DNA from: Streptomyces sp. NBC_01717
GTDB lineage: Bacteria > Actinomycetota > Actinomycetes > Streptomycetales > Streptomycetaceae
Length of the DNA: 64,000 nt
Reading direction: 5' to 3'
Assembly: GCF_036248255.1 (NCBI RefSeq)
Contig: NZ_CP109179.1
Location: 620,001-684,000, forward strand
The notes below the pieces were generated by a model, which was not told the origin of the DNA, made no database searches, and saw nothing but the letters and a program-made list of their open reading frames with translations. The first letter of the stretch is position 1, and each line of letters starts with the position of its first letter. Shown piece by piece: positions 27,138 through 36,057 of this stretch. The position numbers and the translations under genes are program-made.

Positions 27138-28909
27138 GGGCGTGCCGAGAATCAACGTGTTGCTTCCCGCTCTGCGGCTCGTTGATGTGGTACGCGCATC
27201 TCCGAGTCGATCCGTGACCAACTCGCCCTGAAGTTTGCGGTGTTGTTCCCGCACCTCGACGAGCGGCAGCGGCGTCTGCTGATGGCAACCGAGGCCCGTT
27301 TGCTGGGCCATGGCGGGATCCGGGCCGTCGCGCAGGCGGCCCAGGTCAGCGAGACCACGGTCCGCAAGGGCGTGGACGAGCTGGAATCCGGGGCGCAACC
27401 GTTGGGACGGGTTCGCCGACCCGGGGGCGGGCGCAAGAAAGCAGCCGACATAGACCCGAGACTCCGGCCAGCCCTGCTCGCCCTGGTTGAGCCTGACTCG
27501 CGCGGGGATCCGATGTCACCGCTGCGCTGGACGACGAAGTCGACCAGGAAACTGGCCGAGGAACTCACCCGCCTGGGGCACAAGGTCGGCGCCGACACGG
27601 TGGGTGACCTGCTGCGGGAGGAAGGCTTCAGCCTGCAGGCCAACGCCAAGACCATCGAGGGCTCCCAACACCCGGACCGCGACACCCAGTTCCACTACAT
27701 CAGCGAGCAGGCCAAGGCCCATATGGACACCGGACAGCCGGTGATCAGCGTGGACACCAAGAAGAAGGAGCTGGTCGGCGAGTACAAGAACGCCGGACGC
27801 GAGTGGCGGCCGACCGGCGAGCCGGTGAAGGTCAGGACGCACGACTTCCTCGACCGGCAGGGACCGGCCAAGGCGATCCCGTACGGGATCTACGACATCG
27901 CCGCGAACACCGGCTGGGTGAATGCCGGCACGGACCACGACACCGCGGCGTCCGCGGTCGCCTCCATCCAGCGTTGGTGGCAGGCCCGCGGTCGGCACGA
28001 CTACCCGGCCGCCACCCGGCTTCTGATCACCGCCTACGCAGGCGGCTCCAACGGCCACCGCACCCGCGCCTGGAAGACCGAACTCGCCGCGCTCGCCGCC
28101 GAGACGGGACTGGAGATCACGGTCTGCCACATGCCTCCGGGCACGTCGAAGTGGAACAAGATCGAGCACCGGCTCTTCTCCCATATCGGCATGAACTGGC
28201 GCGGCAGACCGTTGACCAGCCACGACGTCATCGTGAACAGCATCGCCGCGACCACCACCCGCACCGGGCTACGGGTCGAGGCCCATCTGGACACCGGCGC
28301 CTACGAAACCGGAATCAAGGTCTCCGACACCGAGAGCGACGCCCTGCCGATGCACCGCCACCGCTTCCACGGCGACTGGAACTACACCCTCAACCCCGCC
28401 CACGCAAAGCCGACACCCCGGGCAGCCGACCCCGCCGAACCGGCAGACACCGTCCCAGCCCGGGCCTCAGCCCGTCCCGGCCCCGCCTCGCTCCGCGACC
28501 CGGAACTGACAGACATGACGGCCGCACAGCTGGACCAGCTGACCCGCACGCTGATCCCCGCCCTCGAGGACAGGCGCGAGAGTCTCCGGCACCAGCAGCG
28601 CGGCGGCAACCGGCTCCGGGCCCGGGGCGCCGGCGCCAAGGACACACTCACCGCACCCGACCGGATCCTCGCCACCGTCCTCCACCAGCGCAAGATCGGC
28701 ACCCAGGACCTCCTCGCCGCACTCTTCGGCGTCACCCGCAGCACCATGTCCAGAGCCGTGCAGGAGGTGCAGCCTCTCCTGGCCGAGCACGGCCATACGA
28801 TCCCGCCGTCCACCGCGAGGTTCCGCACACCAGCAGACGTGGAGGCCTTCCTCACCCCGGAAACTGTCCAACGCGAGATCAAATACGCATGTTGATTCTC
28901 TGCACGCCC
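27138..28909 (+). mobile_element. ISAzo13-family element
   Basis: Ends are GGGCGTGCCGAGAATCAAC at the left and the complement of GGGCGTGCAGAGAATCAAC at the right. TAA flanks both sides (27135-27137, 28910-28912). The right-hand TAA is shared with the first bases of the neighbouring IS5-family element, so this element inserted exactly at the edge of the older IS. Confidence 0.8.
27240..28895 (+). CDS. ISAzo13-family transposase
   Basis: A protein of about 551 residues with the Rhodopirellula-type transposase DDE domain: PVISVDTKKKELVGEYKNAG (first Asp), LLITAYAGGSNGHRTRAWK (normally DAGGSNG) and MPPGTSKWNKIEHRLFSHI (catalytic Glu). GTG at 27240 starts MLFPHLDERQRRLLMATEA. Coding-like sequence (SESIRDQLALKFAV) extends about 15 codons upstream without an ordinary start codon. 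The second catalytic position reads Ala (AYAGGSNG), which may make the enzyme inactive. Confidence 0.88.
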   Translation: MLFPHLDERQRRLLMATEARLLGHGGIRAVAQAAQVSETTVRKGVDELESGAQPLGRVRRPGGGRKKAADIDPRLRPALLALVEPDSRGDPMSPLRWTTKSTRKLAEELTRLGHKVGADTVGDLLREEGFSLQANAKTIEGSQHPDRDTQFHYISEQAKAHMDTGQPVISVDTKKKELVGEYKNAGREWRPTGEPVKVRTHDFLDRQGPAKAIPYGIYDIAANTGWVNAGTDHDTAASAVASIQRWWQARGRHDYPAATRLLITAYAGGSNGHRTRAWKTELAALAAETGLEITVCHMPPGTSKWNKIEHRLFSHIGMNWRGRPLTSHDVIVNSIAATTTRTGLRVEAHLDTGAYETGIKVSDTESDALPMHRHRFHGDWNYTLNPAHAKPTPRAADPAEPADTVPARASARPGPASLRDPELTDMTAAQLDQLTRTLIPALEDRRESLRHQQRGGNRLRARGAGAKDTLTAPDRILATVLHQRKIGTQDLLAALFGVTRSTMSRAVQEVQPLLAEHGHTIPPSTARFRTPADVEAFLTPETVQREIKYAC

Positions 28910-28929
28910 TAACTGATCGTTTCAGCAAG

Positions 28930-29772
28930 GTGTCCGGGGTGCGTGCTGATCTTGTTCCTGACGACTTGTGGGAGCGGGTGGCCCCGCTGCTGCCGCCCAC
29001 TCCCGAACGGCGCGTTGCCACCCCGGGCGGCTGCGCGTTCCCGACCGAGTGGCACTCGCAGGCGTCATGTACGTGCTGCGAACTGGTGTCGCGTGGCGCG
29101 ATGTCCCCGCCGAGACGGTGGGCTGCTCCGGGGTGACGGCCTGGCGTCGTGCTCCGGGGTGACGGCCTGGCGTCGGCTTCGGGACTGGACTGAGGCTGGC
29201 GTCTGGCCACGCCTGTATACGGCCCTGCTGGTCGATCTGCGCCGCGCCGGCCTGCTGGACCTGGACGACTGCTCCGTAGACGGGTCGCACCTCCGGGCTC
29301 TCAAAGGGGGGATCACGTCGGCCCGTCACCCGTCGACCGCGCCCGCCCCGGCTCGAAGCACCACCTGATTGTCGACCGCCACGGAACCCCGCTCGCCGTC
29401 ACCCTCACCGGTGGGAACCGTCACGATGTCACCCAGCTCCTGCCGCTGCTGGACGCCGTCCCATCGATCCCGGGACTTCGGGGACGTCCTCGTCGCAGGC
29501 CCCGGCGCCTGTATGCGGACCGGGGCTACGACTTCGACAAGTACTGCCGCCTGCTGTGGAAGCGAGGCATCAAGCCGATGATCGCCCGACGCGGCGTCGC
29601 CCACGGCTCCGGACTGGGCAAAGTGCGCTGGGTGGTCGAGCGCGCCTTCGCCTGGCTGTACCAGTTCAAACGACTCCGCACCCGCTACGAACGACGCGCC
29701 GATCTCCACCAGGGCCTGCTCGAACTGGCCTGCAGCCTCATATGCCTGCGGCGCCTACGAACCTCATCCTGA
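28930..29772 (+). pseudogene. IS5-family transposase with frameshifts
   Basis: GTG start, VRADLVPDDLWERVAPLLPP, then frames switch: LAGVMYVLRTGVAWRDVPAE, LRDWTEAGVWPRLYTALL, DDCSVDGSHLRALKGG (first Asp), KHHLIVDRHGTPLAVTLTGG, YADRGYDFDKYCRLLWKRGI (second Asp), WVVERAFAWLYQFKRLRTRY (Glu). At least four shifts are needed. One is caused by a 26-bp tandem duplication at 29124-29175. Confidence 0.85.
29124..29175 (+). repeat. 26-bp perfect tandem duplication
   Basis: The 26-bp unit beginning TGCTCCGGGGTGACGG occurs twice in a row. As 26 is not a multiple of three it shifts the transposase frame at this point. Removing one copy rejoins the upstream and downstream coding segments. Confidence 0.95.
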
Positions 29773-29777
29773 AGCGA

Positions 29778-30083
29778 TCAGTTGGCTACGCTGAACCATC
29801 CCGGCCGCACCTCGTTCAGAAGCGGTTGCAGCGCCCGCGCTGCGGACCGCATGTCCTGATCCGTGAGGTCAAGAGGCTCCGGCAGGCTCAACCCATACCC
29901 GCGCAGCCGCCAGAGGTCGAAGATTTCGCTCCCGTCGGATGAGTTCCGATACGAACAGAGGTCTTCTTGGGCTGATGTGCTCGTGAGGTGCCAGTAGAGG
30001 CGCCGCCCAGTCCTCGGATCGTGGGCACGTACGGACTCGACCAAGCTTGATGACCGGTAAGGAGACTCCAGCGTGAGCGACAT
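29778..30083 (-). CDS. Hypothetical protein reading into the IS5 end
   Basis: A frame of 101 residues with protein-like sequence (GRRLYWHLTSTSAQ, SEIFDLWRLRGYGLSLPEPL, AARALQPLLNEVRPGWF). Its stop lies inside the terminal repeat of the IS5-family element, so the native C-terminus may be lost. The listed start overlaps the divergent DinB gene by 11 bp. A shorter GTG start near 30025 is possible. Function unknown. Confidence 0.35.
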   Translation of the reverse strand: MSLTLESPYRSSSLVESVRAHDPRTGRRLYWHLTSTSAQEDLCSYRNSSDGSEIFDLWRLRGYGLSLPEPLDLTDQDMRSAARALQPLLNEVRPGWFSVAN

Positions 30084-30609
30084 CGTGGTCCAGAAGATCG
30101 TCCGGCCGGAGCGCGCAGTATCGGGCCCGTGGCTGGAAGTGATCGCCTCGAATCTCGATTACCACCGAGCGACCTTCTTGTGGAAGTGCGAGGGCCTCTC
30201 GGATGCACAACTGCGGCTACGTCCTGTGCGGTCGTCGGCGTTGACCCTGCTGGGGCTCATGCGCCATCTGCAGGGGGTTGAGCGTGCCTGGTTCCAGCGG
30301 ACGTTGGCCGGCACGACGCCTAGCTTCTTCCCCTATCGGACCTACGTCACCGCTGACGGTGGCGAGTGGTACGACGAGTCGGACGCTACGCCGGCCAGGG
30401 ACGTCTACGAGGAGTACCTCAAGGCGTGCGAGGAGTCGCGGCAGGTATTCGCGAAGGTGACCGTCGACCTCGCGCGCATCGTGCCGAACCCGGAATTCGG
30501 TGACACCGATGTGCGGTTCGTCCTTGAGCACGTGATCGAGGAGTACGCCCGCCACGTCGGCCATGCGGATCTCCTCCGCGAGGCCATCGATGGCGTCACT
30601 GGCGAGTAG
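30073..30609 (+). CDS. DinB-family (DUF664-like) protein
   Basis: A 178-residue four-helix-bundle protein. NLDYHRATFLWKCEGLSDAQLRL and RPVRSSALTLLGLMRHLQGVERAW give the first metal-ligand histidine region (RHLQGVE), and VLEHVIEEYARHVGHADLL gives the later E/H ligands. This arrangement matches DinB/DUF664 proteins, some of which are thiol-dependent (mycothiol) enzymes. The exact reaction cannot be read from sequence. GGAGACTCCAGC precedes the start. Confidence 0.88.
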   Translation: MSDIVVQKIVRPERAVSGPWLEVIASNLDYHRATFLWKCEGLSDAQLRLRPVRSSALTLLGLMRHLQGVERAWFQRTLAGTTPSFFPYRTYVTADGGEWYDESDATPARDVYEEYLKACEESRQVFAKVTVDLARIVPNPEFGDTDVRFVLEHVIEEYARHVGHADLLREAIDGVTGE

Positions 30610-30807
30610 CCGACCGCTGCGCCCCACGAAGCATGCCTCAGCCCAGCATGCGACGAATCGCTACCGTACTGGCCAGCTACGGCTAAGCAAAATGGCCAAC
30701 CAACCGTGAGTACAGGCTGGTCACCAGGGGTCCTGCGACCGCCCCTGGCTACATATCGCTGGCGGTCACACCGCCGTGGCGAGGGGCCGACCGCCCCAGC
30801 GGATGCC

Positions 30808-31480
30808 TTTCTCTCAGCGGATGCGGGCGCCTTCCTTGCGCTCGGCGGCCAGGACGTCGCGGTGGCGAGCGTTGGCGTTGCGCCACCGCAGGTAGGCGTG
30901 CAACGCCCGGGTCTGCACGGTGTGGTTGGGGTAGTTCGAGTTGGCGATGGTGAACTGCCTCAGCGGTCCGAAGTGGGCTTCGATGGGGTTGGCCCACGAG
31001 GCGTAGGTCGTCGTGAAGCACAACTCGACCTTGTTCTTCGTCGCCCGGCGCCGGATGTCGCGCCCTTGTGGGCGGACAGGTTGTCCAGGATCACGTAGAT
31101 CGGGGCGCCGTCGGGCCGGGTGGCGCGAATCGATTTCAGCGCGGCCAGCGTGTTCCCGGCACCCTTCTTGCGCCGGTTGACACCCCACAGGTTGTCGTCG
31201 CCGACCGAATAGCAGCCGTGGAAGTACCGCACGCCGTGGGTGCGGTGGTAGGTCGCCGGCACCCGGTCGGGCCGGGTCCGTCCGGCCCAGCAGCTGCCGC
31301 CGGTGGGCCGGATTCCCAGTGGGCGCGGTGCCCCGGCGCACGATCTGCTGCAGCCGTTGGCCTTCCTGGTCGGTCAGTCTGCGCACGTCCGGCTCGGCCA
31401 CCGCACCTCCAGCAGTCGGACCGGACGTTCGCCATATCCAACCGCCACGAGCGCCAACCCGGCGAACCTATGCGGTCACA
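30808..31480 (-). pseudogene. IS630-family transposase, deleted and frameshifted copy
   Basis: AEPDVRRLTDQEGQRLQQIV matches the first residues of the intact IS630 transposase at 51094-52212. Then a deletion of about 190 codons leads to PATYHRTHGVRYFHGCYSVG, NRRKKGAGNTLAALKSIRA and ILDNLSAHKG. A frameshift then leads to ELCFTTTYASWANPIEAHFG. It is a relative, not an exact copy, of the intact element. One terminal repeat remains (about 31450-31485). Confidence 0.85.
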
Positions 31481-31489
31481 CCACTAGCA

Positions 31490-32009
31490 AACTAGCTTGC
31501 TGATCAGGGCCCCTCGGAGCGAGTCGCGCTCCACAGAGGGGGGTGCGAGAAAGAGTCGGCCGCTTGGTCACGGCAGCTGGTGATCCACTCGCGGCACTCA
31601 AAGCGGCCGAGGACTGCACTGGTGCCGCCCGTCACTGTTCGGTCGACGGCCCGATTGCGCACGACGAGTACAAGGATTTCGTCCTAACCGGGCGCCCGCC
31701 ACGCAGCTCTCCCAACCGGCGCCCCCCAACCGACGCCCATAGAGCAGCCCGAGCAGTGACAGCTGATGACGCATCTGCTCGAGAAGTCCTCTCCGCGCCA
31801 ACGGAGGTGAGCCAGGCATGCAGAATGCGATCAAGAATGCCTTCGGGTCCTCTCTGTGCCTTGGAGTGACTCGAAGTCTCTAAACGGATTCCACTCCCCC
31901 GCCCCATCGCCAGTGCTGCGTCCCGAAGCGCCCGGGTGGGCTCGACGGTGGCGTACCCGACTGGAAGCCGGTTGCAACACCGAGCGGGGTTCGCAACCCG
32001 GCCGGTCTA
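31490..32009. other. Stretch without a supported gene
   Basis: Short frames exist on both strands (for example 31543-31869) but have no recognisable motif or ribosome-binding site. The region lies between an IS630 relic and the left end of an IS5-family element and is probably debris. Confidence 0.5.
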
Positions 32010-32871
32010 GGCCGTGTGTCGAAAGTGGATCTTGAGCGATGAATGATCACGGTTCATGGGGCGGGGAGATCTCACGGACGAGCAGTGGGCGGCGCTGGAG
32101 CCGTTGTTGCCGAAGGGGACAAAGTCGGGACGGCCGCCCGTCTGGCCTCGGCGGCAGCTGATCGACGGCATACGGTTCCGGGTCCGGACCGGTGTGCCGT
32201 GGCGGGACGTACCCGTCGAGTACGGACCGTGGGGACGGATCTACGACCTGTTTCGCCGATGGCAGCGGAACGGCACCTGGCACCGGATCCTCACCCGGCT
32301 CCAGTCTCTGGCCGACGCGAAGGGTGCGATCACGTGGGACCTGAGCGTCGACTCCACGGTCTGCCGCGCCCACCAGCATGCTGCCGGGGCTCGCAGGCAG
32401 GGCGAGCTACAGAAGGAACCGCCGGGTGGCGTGTTCACCGAGCCCGGTGATCACGGGCTGGGACGCTCGCGCGGCGGGTTCACCACCAAGCTGCACCTTG
32501 CCGTCGAGCAGGGCCAAAAGCCCATGTCGATCGTGGTCACGGCAGGACAACGCGGGGACTCGCCGCAGTTCGAACCCGTGCTGGCAAAGGTCCGTGTGCC
32601 CCGGATCGGGCCGGGCCGGCCGCGCGTCCGTCCCAATCGCGTGCGGGCTGACAAGGCGTACGCCTCCCGCAAGAACCGCGCCTACCTGCGCCGCCGCAGG
32701 ATCCGCTGCACCATCCCTGACAAGGCCGACCAGGCGCGCAACCGCCAGAAGCTTGGATCCCGTGGCGGTCGACCGCCGCACTTCGACCCGGCCGACTACC
32801 GGCAGCGTCACGCGGTCGAGTGCGGGATCAACCGCCTCAAGAGATACCGCGCCGTTGCCACGCGATATGAC

Positions 32872-33090
32872 TGTGAGGATGTTCAGGTGCCGCTCCGGGC
32901 GGTGGTCTGACTCGCGATACGACTGGCGTTGGTGCCTTGAGTTTGATCTGTCGGCCACTGCTCGGGGCGGTATTCGCTGCCGCCGGGCAGGGGATGTGTC
33001 CCGATAGGGGCCTTCGCAACAGGCACCGTCACAGTCTTGACCGCCCCGGCCCGGCGACGGCCACCGGTTCCCGAGGCGATCAGGAGACAG
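32872..33090 (+). ncRNA. Possible IS110 bridge RNA region
   Basis: In IS110 elements the long non-coding end upstream of the recombinase encodes a bridge RNA that pairs with target and donor DNA. This left end has the right place and length. No loops could be assigned to the GCGATATGA/AAGCTCG target by eye, so this rests on family knowledge. Confidence 0.35.
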
Positions 33091-33096
33091 GCGACC

Positions 33097-34206
33097 TTGA
33101 CCAGCATCACGCAGTCCACCGCCCCATGTCACATTCCAGCGGACGCCGAGGACGTCCTGCTCGGCGTGGACACTCACAAGGATGTCCACGCCGCAGCCGT
33201 CATCACCGTGCTCGGCGCCGCCCTGGACGGTCGCAGCTTCCCCGCGACCGCCGATGGCTATCGGCAACTCCTCGACTGGGCAAGGTCGTTCGGCGTGCTG
33301 CGGCGGGCCGGGGTCGAGTGCACCGGCTCATACGGAGCCGCCCTGACCCGTCACCTGCGCGCCGAGGGCATCGAGGTGACCGAGGTCAACCAGCCTGACA
33401 AGGCCGCCCGACGCCGGCACGGCAAAACCGACGCCATCGACGCCGAGGCCGCCGCCCGCGCAGTGCTGACTGGACGAGCCACCGCCGCGGCGAAGACCGG
33501 CGATGGTCCAGTCGAGATGCTCCGGCTGTTCAAGCTGGCGAAGGGGTCCGCCATCAAGTCCAGGACTCAGGCTATCAACCAGCTCAAGAGCGTCCTGGTC
33601 TCAGCTGACTCCGCCCTCCGCGAGTCACTGGCCGGGCTGAGCAACCCGCAGCTGTTCAAGCTGTGCGCCAACCTCGACACCCAGCCCACGAGCGGGCCGG
33701 CCGGGGCCGCTCGTCACACCTTGAGGCTGCTGGCCCGCCGCATCCGGCACCTGACCGAGGAGATCGACGATCTCCAAAAGTGGATAGCCGAGGCCGTCGA
33801 GGCCAGCACGCCCGGCCTGCTGGAAGTTCGTGGCGTCGGGCCGGACAGCGCCGCCGCCCTTCTCGTCTCGGCTGGCGACAACCCTGAGCGGCTCGTCAGC
33901 GAGGCATCCTTCGCAGCTCTATGCGGCACCAGCCCGGTCGAGGCTTCCTCTGGGAAGACACAGCGCCGCAGACTGAACCGAGGCGGCGATCGCCAGGCGA
34001 ACGCCGCCCTCTACCGGATCGTCCTGAGCCGTTTGCGCTGGGACGACCGCACCCGCGATTACCTGCAACGACGTCTGGCCGAGGGGAAGACGCGCCGCGA
34101 GATCATCCGCTGCCTCAAACGCTACGTCGCACGAGAGATCTACCGACTTCTCGTCCCATCGAAGCCTCCGGCTGACCAGGCAGGACCTGTCAGAGCCGCT
34201 GCTTGA
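33097..34206 (+). CDS. IS110-family transposase (bridge-recombinase type)
   Basis: A recombinase of about 369 residues. The N-terminal RuvC-like DEDD domain is seen as LLGVDTHKDVHAAAV (Asp), VECTGSYGAALTRHL (Glu) and RHGKTDAIDAEAAARAVL (two Asp). The C-terminal transposase-20 domain has LLEVRGVGPDSAAALLVSAG and NRGGDRQANAALYRIVLSRL, including the usual serine-region neighbours (ALCGTSPVEASSG). TTG at 33097 was chosen because AGGAGA lies 9 bp upstream and TSITQSTAPCHIPAD matches family starts. The frame stays open to a TTG at 33037. Confidence 0.92.
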   Translation: MTSITQSTAPCHIPADAEDVLLGVDTHKDVHAAAVITVLGAALDGRSFPATADGYRQLLDWARSFGVLRRAGVECTGSYGAALTRHLRAEGIEVTEVNQPDKAARRRHGKTDAIDAEAAARAVLTGRATAAAKTGDGPVEMLRLFKLAKGSAIKSRTQAINQLKSVLVSADSALRESLAGLSNPQLFKLCANLDTQPTSGPAGAARHTLRLLARRIRHLTEEIDDLQKWIAEAVEASTPGLLEVRGVGPDSAAALLVSAGDNPERLVSEASFAALCGTSPVEASSGKTQRRRLNRGGDRQANAALYRIVLSRLRWDDRTRDYLQRRLAEGKTRREIIRCLKRYVAREIYRLLVPSKPPADQAGPVRAAA

Positions 34207-34292
34207 CATCCATAGGGGCATCAAGCTCGCGGTCCGCTACGAGGCGACCGTCCTTGTCGCTGCCATCAACGAGTGGCTGTGACCCTCGGCCG

Positions 34293-34823
34293 TCACGCGG
34301 TGGGATCCACGTTCCACGCCGTAGGCAGATCGCTGCCGCAGAAGACGCAGACGAAGTCGTCCTCGCGCACGATGTTGTGTTCCTGGCAGTCGGGGCACCG
34401 CCGGAACACCACCTCGTGGGTGAAGCCGGAGGGCCGCACGAGCTCCACGTCGTCCAGAGCACGGGCGACTTCCGACCAGGAGGCGATGTCCGGGCAGTAT
34501 CCGGTGGACTGGTTGGTGACCTCACTCACGACCCACTGATCTGCCTCACGGGTGAAGCTGATCTCGCCGGCACTCAGAACCATGTCTCCGCCGGCACAGG
34601 CCACGTGCTCGCTTCGTCGCGGCGCCAGTCGAAGCACACCGTCCATACCGACCACGAAGGTGAACGGTTCGGCCAGCTCCGCCGCCGATCGCTCAGCGAT
34701 CCAGCTGTCGAAGTCAGCCGCCGAGCTGATCCTGCACCCGCCGCCACCAGGACGGACCGCAGTCTTCAGCTCGACCGGTCCGACATATCTGTAACTCCGC
34801 CCCCGCGCACTCACGTCAGCCAA
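34293..34823 (-). CDS. Unknown passenger protein with C-terminal zinc ribbon
   Basis: A 176-residue protein inside the IS5-family element, convergent with the transposase. The middle shows AADFDSWIAERSAAELAEPF and TFVVGMDGVLRLAPRRSEH. The C-terminus has a four-cysteine pair, CPDCQEHN and CVFCGSDLP, expected to bind zinc. It starts 24 bp inside the right inverted repeat, so it travels with the element. No transposition motif is visible. It may be cargo, a regulator, or a gene captured from a host. The family was not recognised. Confidence 0.65.
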   Translation of the reverse strand: MADVSARGRSYRYVGPVELKTAVRPGGGGCRISSAADFDSWIAERSAAELAEPFTFVVGMDGVLRLAPRRSEHVACAGGDMVLSAGEISFTREADQWVVSEVTNQSTGYCPDIASWSEVARALDDVELVRPSGFTHEVVFRRCPDCQEHNIVREDDFVCVFCGSDLPTAWNVDPTA

Positions 34824-34970
34824 CCTAGAGCACTTCCGACACAGGCCCTAGTGATCAGCTGGTCAAGGACACCGGATACCTCCGAGGATGCCCGTTGAAA
34901 GTGGATACGTCGCGGCCGTGCCCAGCAGTGGATCGGTTTGAGTGAGACAGGGTGCGACCTGGTGTCTCAG

Positions 34971-35339
34971 TCAATCTGGCATCTGCGGGCCCTGGGCGGC
35001 CTCGCGCTCGGCAGCGAAGTCGTCGAGGAGTTCGAACAGGACCTTGATCGCACGCTGCTCGTCATCGGGCGGAAGGTTCCAGATGTCGTCCCAGCCGCTT
35101 GGGAGGGCGATGTGGAGAACCTGGCCGGGCCAGGCGTGGTTGCAGTCGTGTCCACGGCTGGCGACGAGCCACTCGTGCCAGCCGGCGAGCCCCTGTCCTT
35201 CGTGCCGGAGGGCGTGCTGGTCGTAACCGGTCAGGAACGCGGTCAGCATGTGGAAGGAGGTTTTCCCGACGAACATGCCTGGGCGCTGGCCGACGCTGGC
35301 GAAGTATTCGCGTTCGGTCACCTCTGAGAGAGGTTTCAT
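34971..35339 (-). CDS. Hypothetical protein, second gene of a small operon
   Basis: A 122-residue soluble protein starting MKPLSEVTEREYFASVGQRP, with GMFVGKTSFHMLTAFLTGYD and a Trp-rich middle (AGWHEWLVASRGHDCNHAWP). The ATG overlaps the stop of the upstream gene (ATGA), so the two are coupled. It resembles small paired genes common in Streptomyces accessory regions. No function can be assigned. Confidence 0.7.
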   Translation of the reverse strand: MKPLSEVTEREYFASVGQRPGMFVGKTSFHMLTAFLTGYDQHALRHEGQGLAGWHEWLVASRGHDCNHAWPGQVLHIALPSGWDDIWNLPPDDEQRAIKVLFELLDDFAAEREAAQGPQMPD

Positions 35340-35653
35340 GCGTCCGCATCCTCATCGTCACTGGCGCTGTCGTCCGGGGCTGGACGAAGCCTGCGGCGGG
35401 CCGCTTCCAGACGTTCGGCGTAGTCCGCTGCAAAGATCCCCGGCAGCGACTTGTCAAGCGTTCCGGCTATGCGATGCAGGGGTGCCCAGACTGCGGAATC
35501 GTCGATGTGACGGCTGAGGCCCGTCATCTGCACCTGCTCCAGCCAGTCCGACAAGACCAGCGCCTCATCTGGGGTGAGTTTGATGATGATCTCCGGATTC
35601 TCCACCTCTTGAACATAGTCCGTGGACCATGCGTCGTCAGAGGCACCTGGCAC
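35336..35653 (-). CDS. Hypothetical protein, first gene of a small operon
   Basis: A 105-residue frame from a GTG at 35653: VPGASDDAWSTDYVQEVENP, EIIIKLTPDEALVLSDWLEQ, GIFAADYAERLEAARRRLRP with an acidic tail (DDSASDDEDADA). Codon pattern and sequence quality are good from this point; further upstream the frame is a shadow of another one. It is coupled to the downstream gene by ATGA. Function unknown. Confidence 0.6.
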   Translation of the reverse strand: MPGASDDAWSTDYVQEVENPEIIIKLTPDEALVLSDWLEQVQMTGLSRHIDDSAVWAPLHRIAGTLDKSLPGIFAADYAERLEAARRRLRPAPDDSASDDEDADA

Positions 35654-36057
35654 AGGCCGACTGTGGACATTGGTCTCTTCTGGGAGCTCATCGACCCGAC
35701 ACGGGCGCACGCCTCCGCCGGGACCGCGAACTTCAGGGCATCCTCCGATCCGATGCGATCGTCCGGACCCACGTCCAGCATCACGACCACGCCATCCCGG
35801 CGTACGGAATTGTTCGGCGTGTGACAGATCCGGCCGCCCTGCCAGCCGTCCCGCCACGACAGAGGCAGCGGCTGCGAAGCCAGCGCGGCAACCTCCAGAT
35901 CGGAGTCGAGCCGCATCAGATGTCCCAACTCGACCCACGATTCGTAACCGATATCCGCGGCCAGTCGCTGCCGAGTACCAGCCAGGGAAGTTGCGCTATC
36001 CCAAGTGCGGCGGAAAACCACGCACCTGCTCGGCCATCTCGAAGCGGCAGGCCACAT
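35524..36057 (-). CDS. Doubtful hypothetical protein upstream of the two-gene operon
   Basis: A frame with a coding-like middle (DIGYESWVELGHLMRLDSDL, LPLSWRDGWQGGRICHTPNN, VVVMLDVGPDDRIGSEDAL). Its last 40 codons overlap the gene at 35336-35653 and look non-coding. Either the native stop was lost or a frameshift once joined it to that gene. Confidence 0.3.
   Translation of the reverse strand: MWPAASRWPSRCVVFRRTWDSATSLAGTRQRLAADIGYESWVELGHLMRLDSDLEVAALASQPLPLSWRDGWQGGRICHTPNNSVRRDGVVVMLDVGPDDRIGSEDALKFAVPAEACARVGSMSSQKRPMSTVGLCQVPLTTHGPRTMFKRWRIRRSSSNSPQMRRWSCRTGWSRCR

Larger units (their letters stand above)
28911..29783 (+). mobile_element. IS5-family element, defective
   Basis: Terminal repeats AACTGATCGTTTCAG (left) and CTGAAGCGATCAGTT (right) enclose a broken transposase gene. 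The ISAzo13 element abuts its left end. A single-ended relative lies at 22624-22765. Confidence 0.75.
32872..34222 (+). mobile_element. IS110-family element, 1351 bp
   Basis: The limits follow from restoring the IS5 transposase reading frame: ...GCGATATGAC joins AAGCTCGCGG. There are no inverted repeats and no clear target duplication, as usual for IS110. About 225 bp of non-coding DNA lies at the left end before the transposase, and 16 bp follow its stop. Confidence 0.85.
32056..34282 (+). pseudogene. IS5-family transposase split by IS110
   Basis: The first part (32056-32871) reads [39 protein letters not shown] (first Asp), [18 protein letters not shown] (second Asp) and [20 protein letters not shown] (Glu). 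The last 19 residues (KLAVRYEATVLVAAINEWL) continue at 34223-34282, after the IS110. With the insertion the frame ends [12 protein letters not shown]. All three catalytic residues precede the break, so a slightly altered protein would still be made. Confidence 0.9.
32010..34847 (+). mobile_element. IS5-family element with passenger gene, interrupted by IS110
   Basis: The left end GGCCGTGTGTCGAAAGTG (32010) and right end CACTTCCGACACAGGCC (34831-34847) are near-matching inverted repeats. CTA flanks both sides (32007-32009, 34848-34850). Inside are an IS5 transposase on plus and a 176-residue gene of unknown function on minus. A 1351-bp IS110 element sits in the transposase gene, near its 3' end. 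Removing it rejoins ...ATRYD to KLAVRYEATV... in frame. Confidence 0.8.

Noticed and set aside
27152..27685. Minus-strand frame over the ISAzo13 start
   Set aside because: Shadow of the transposase; composition is Arg/Ser-rich without motifs.
31543..31869. A 108-codon frame between two IS remnants
   Set aside because: No recognisable motif or ribosome-binding site; kept only as an empty stretch.
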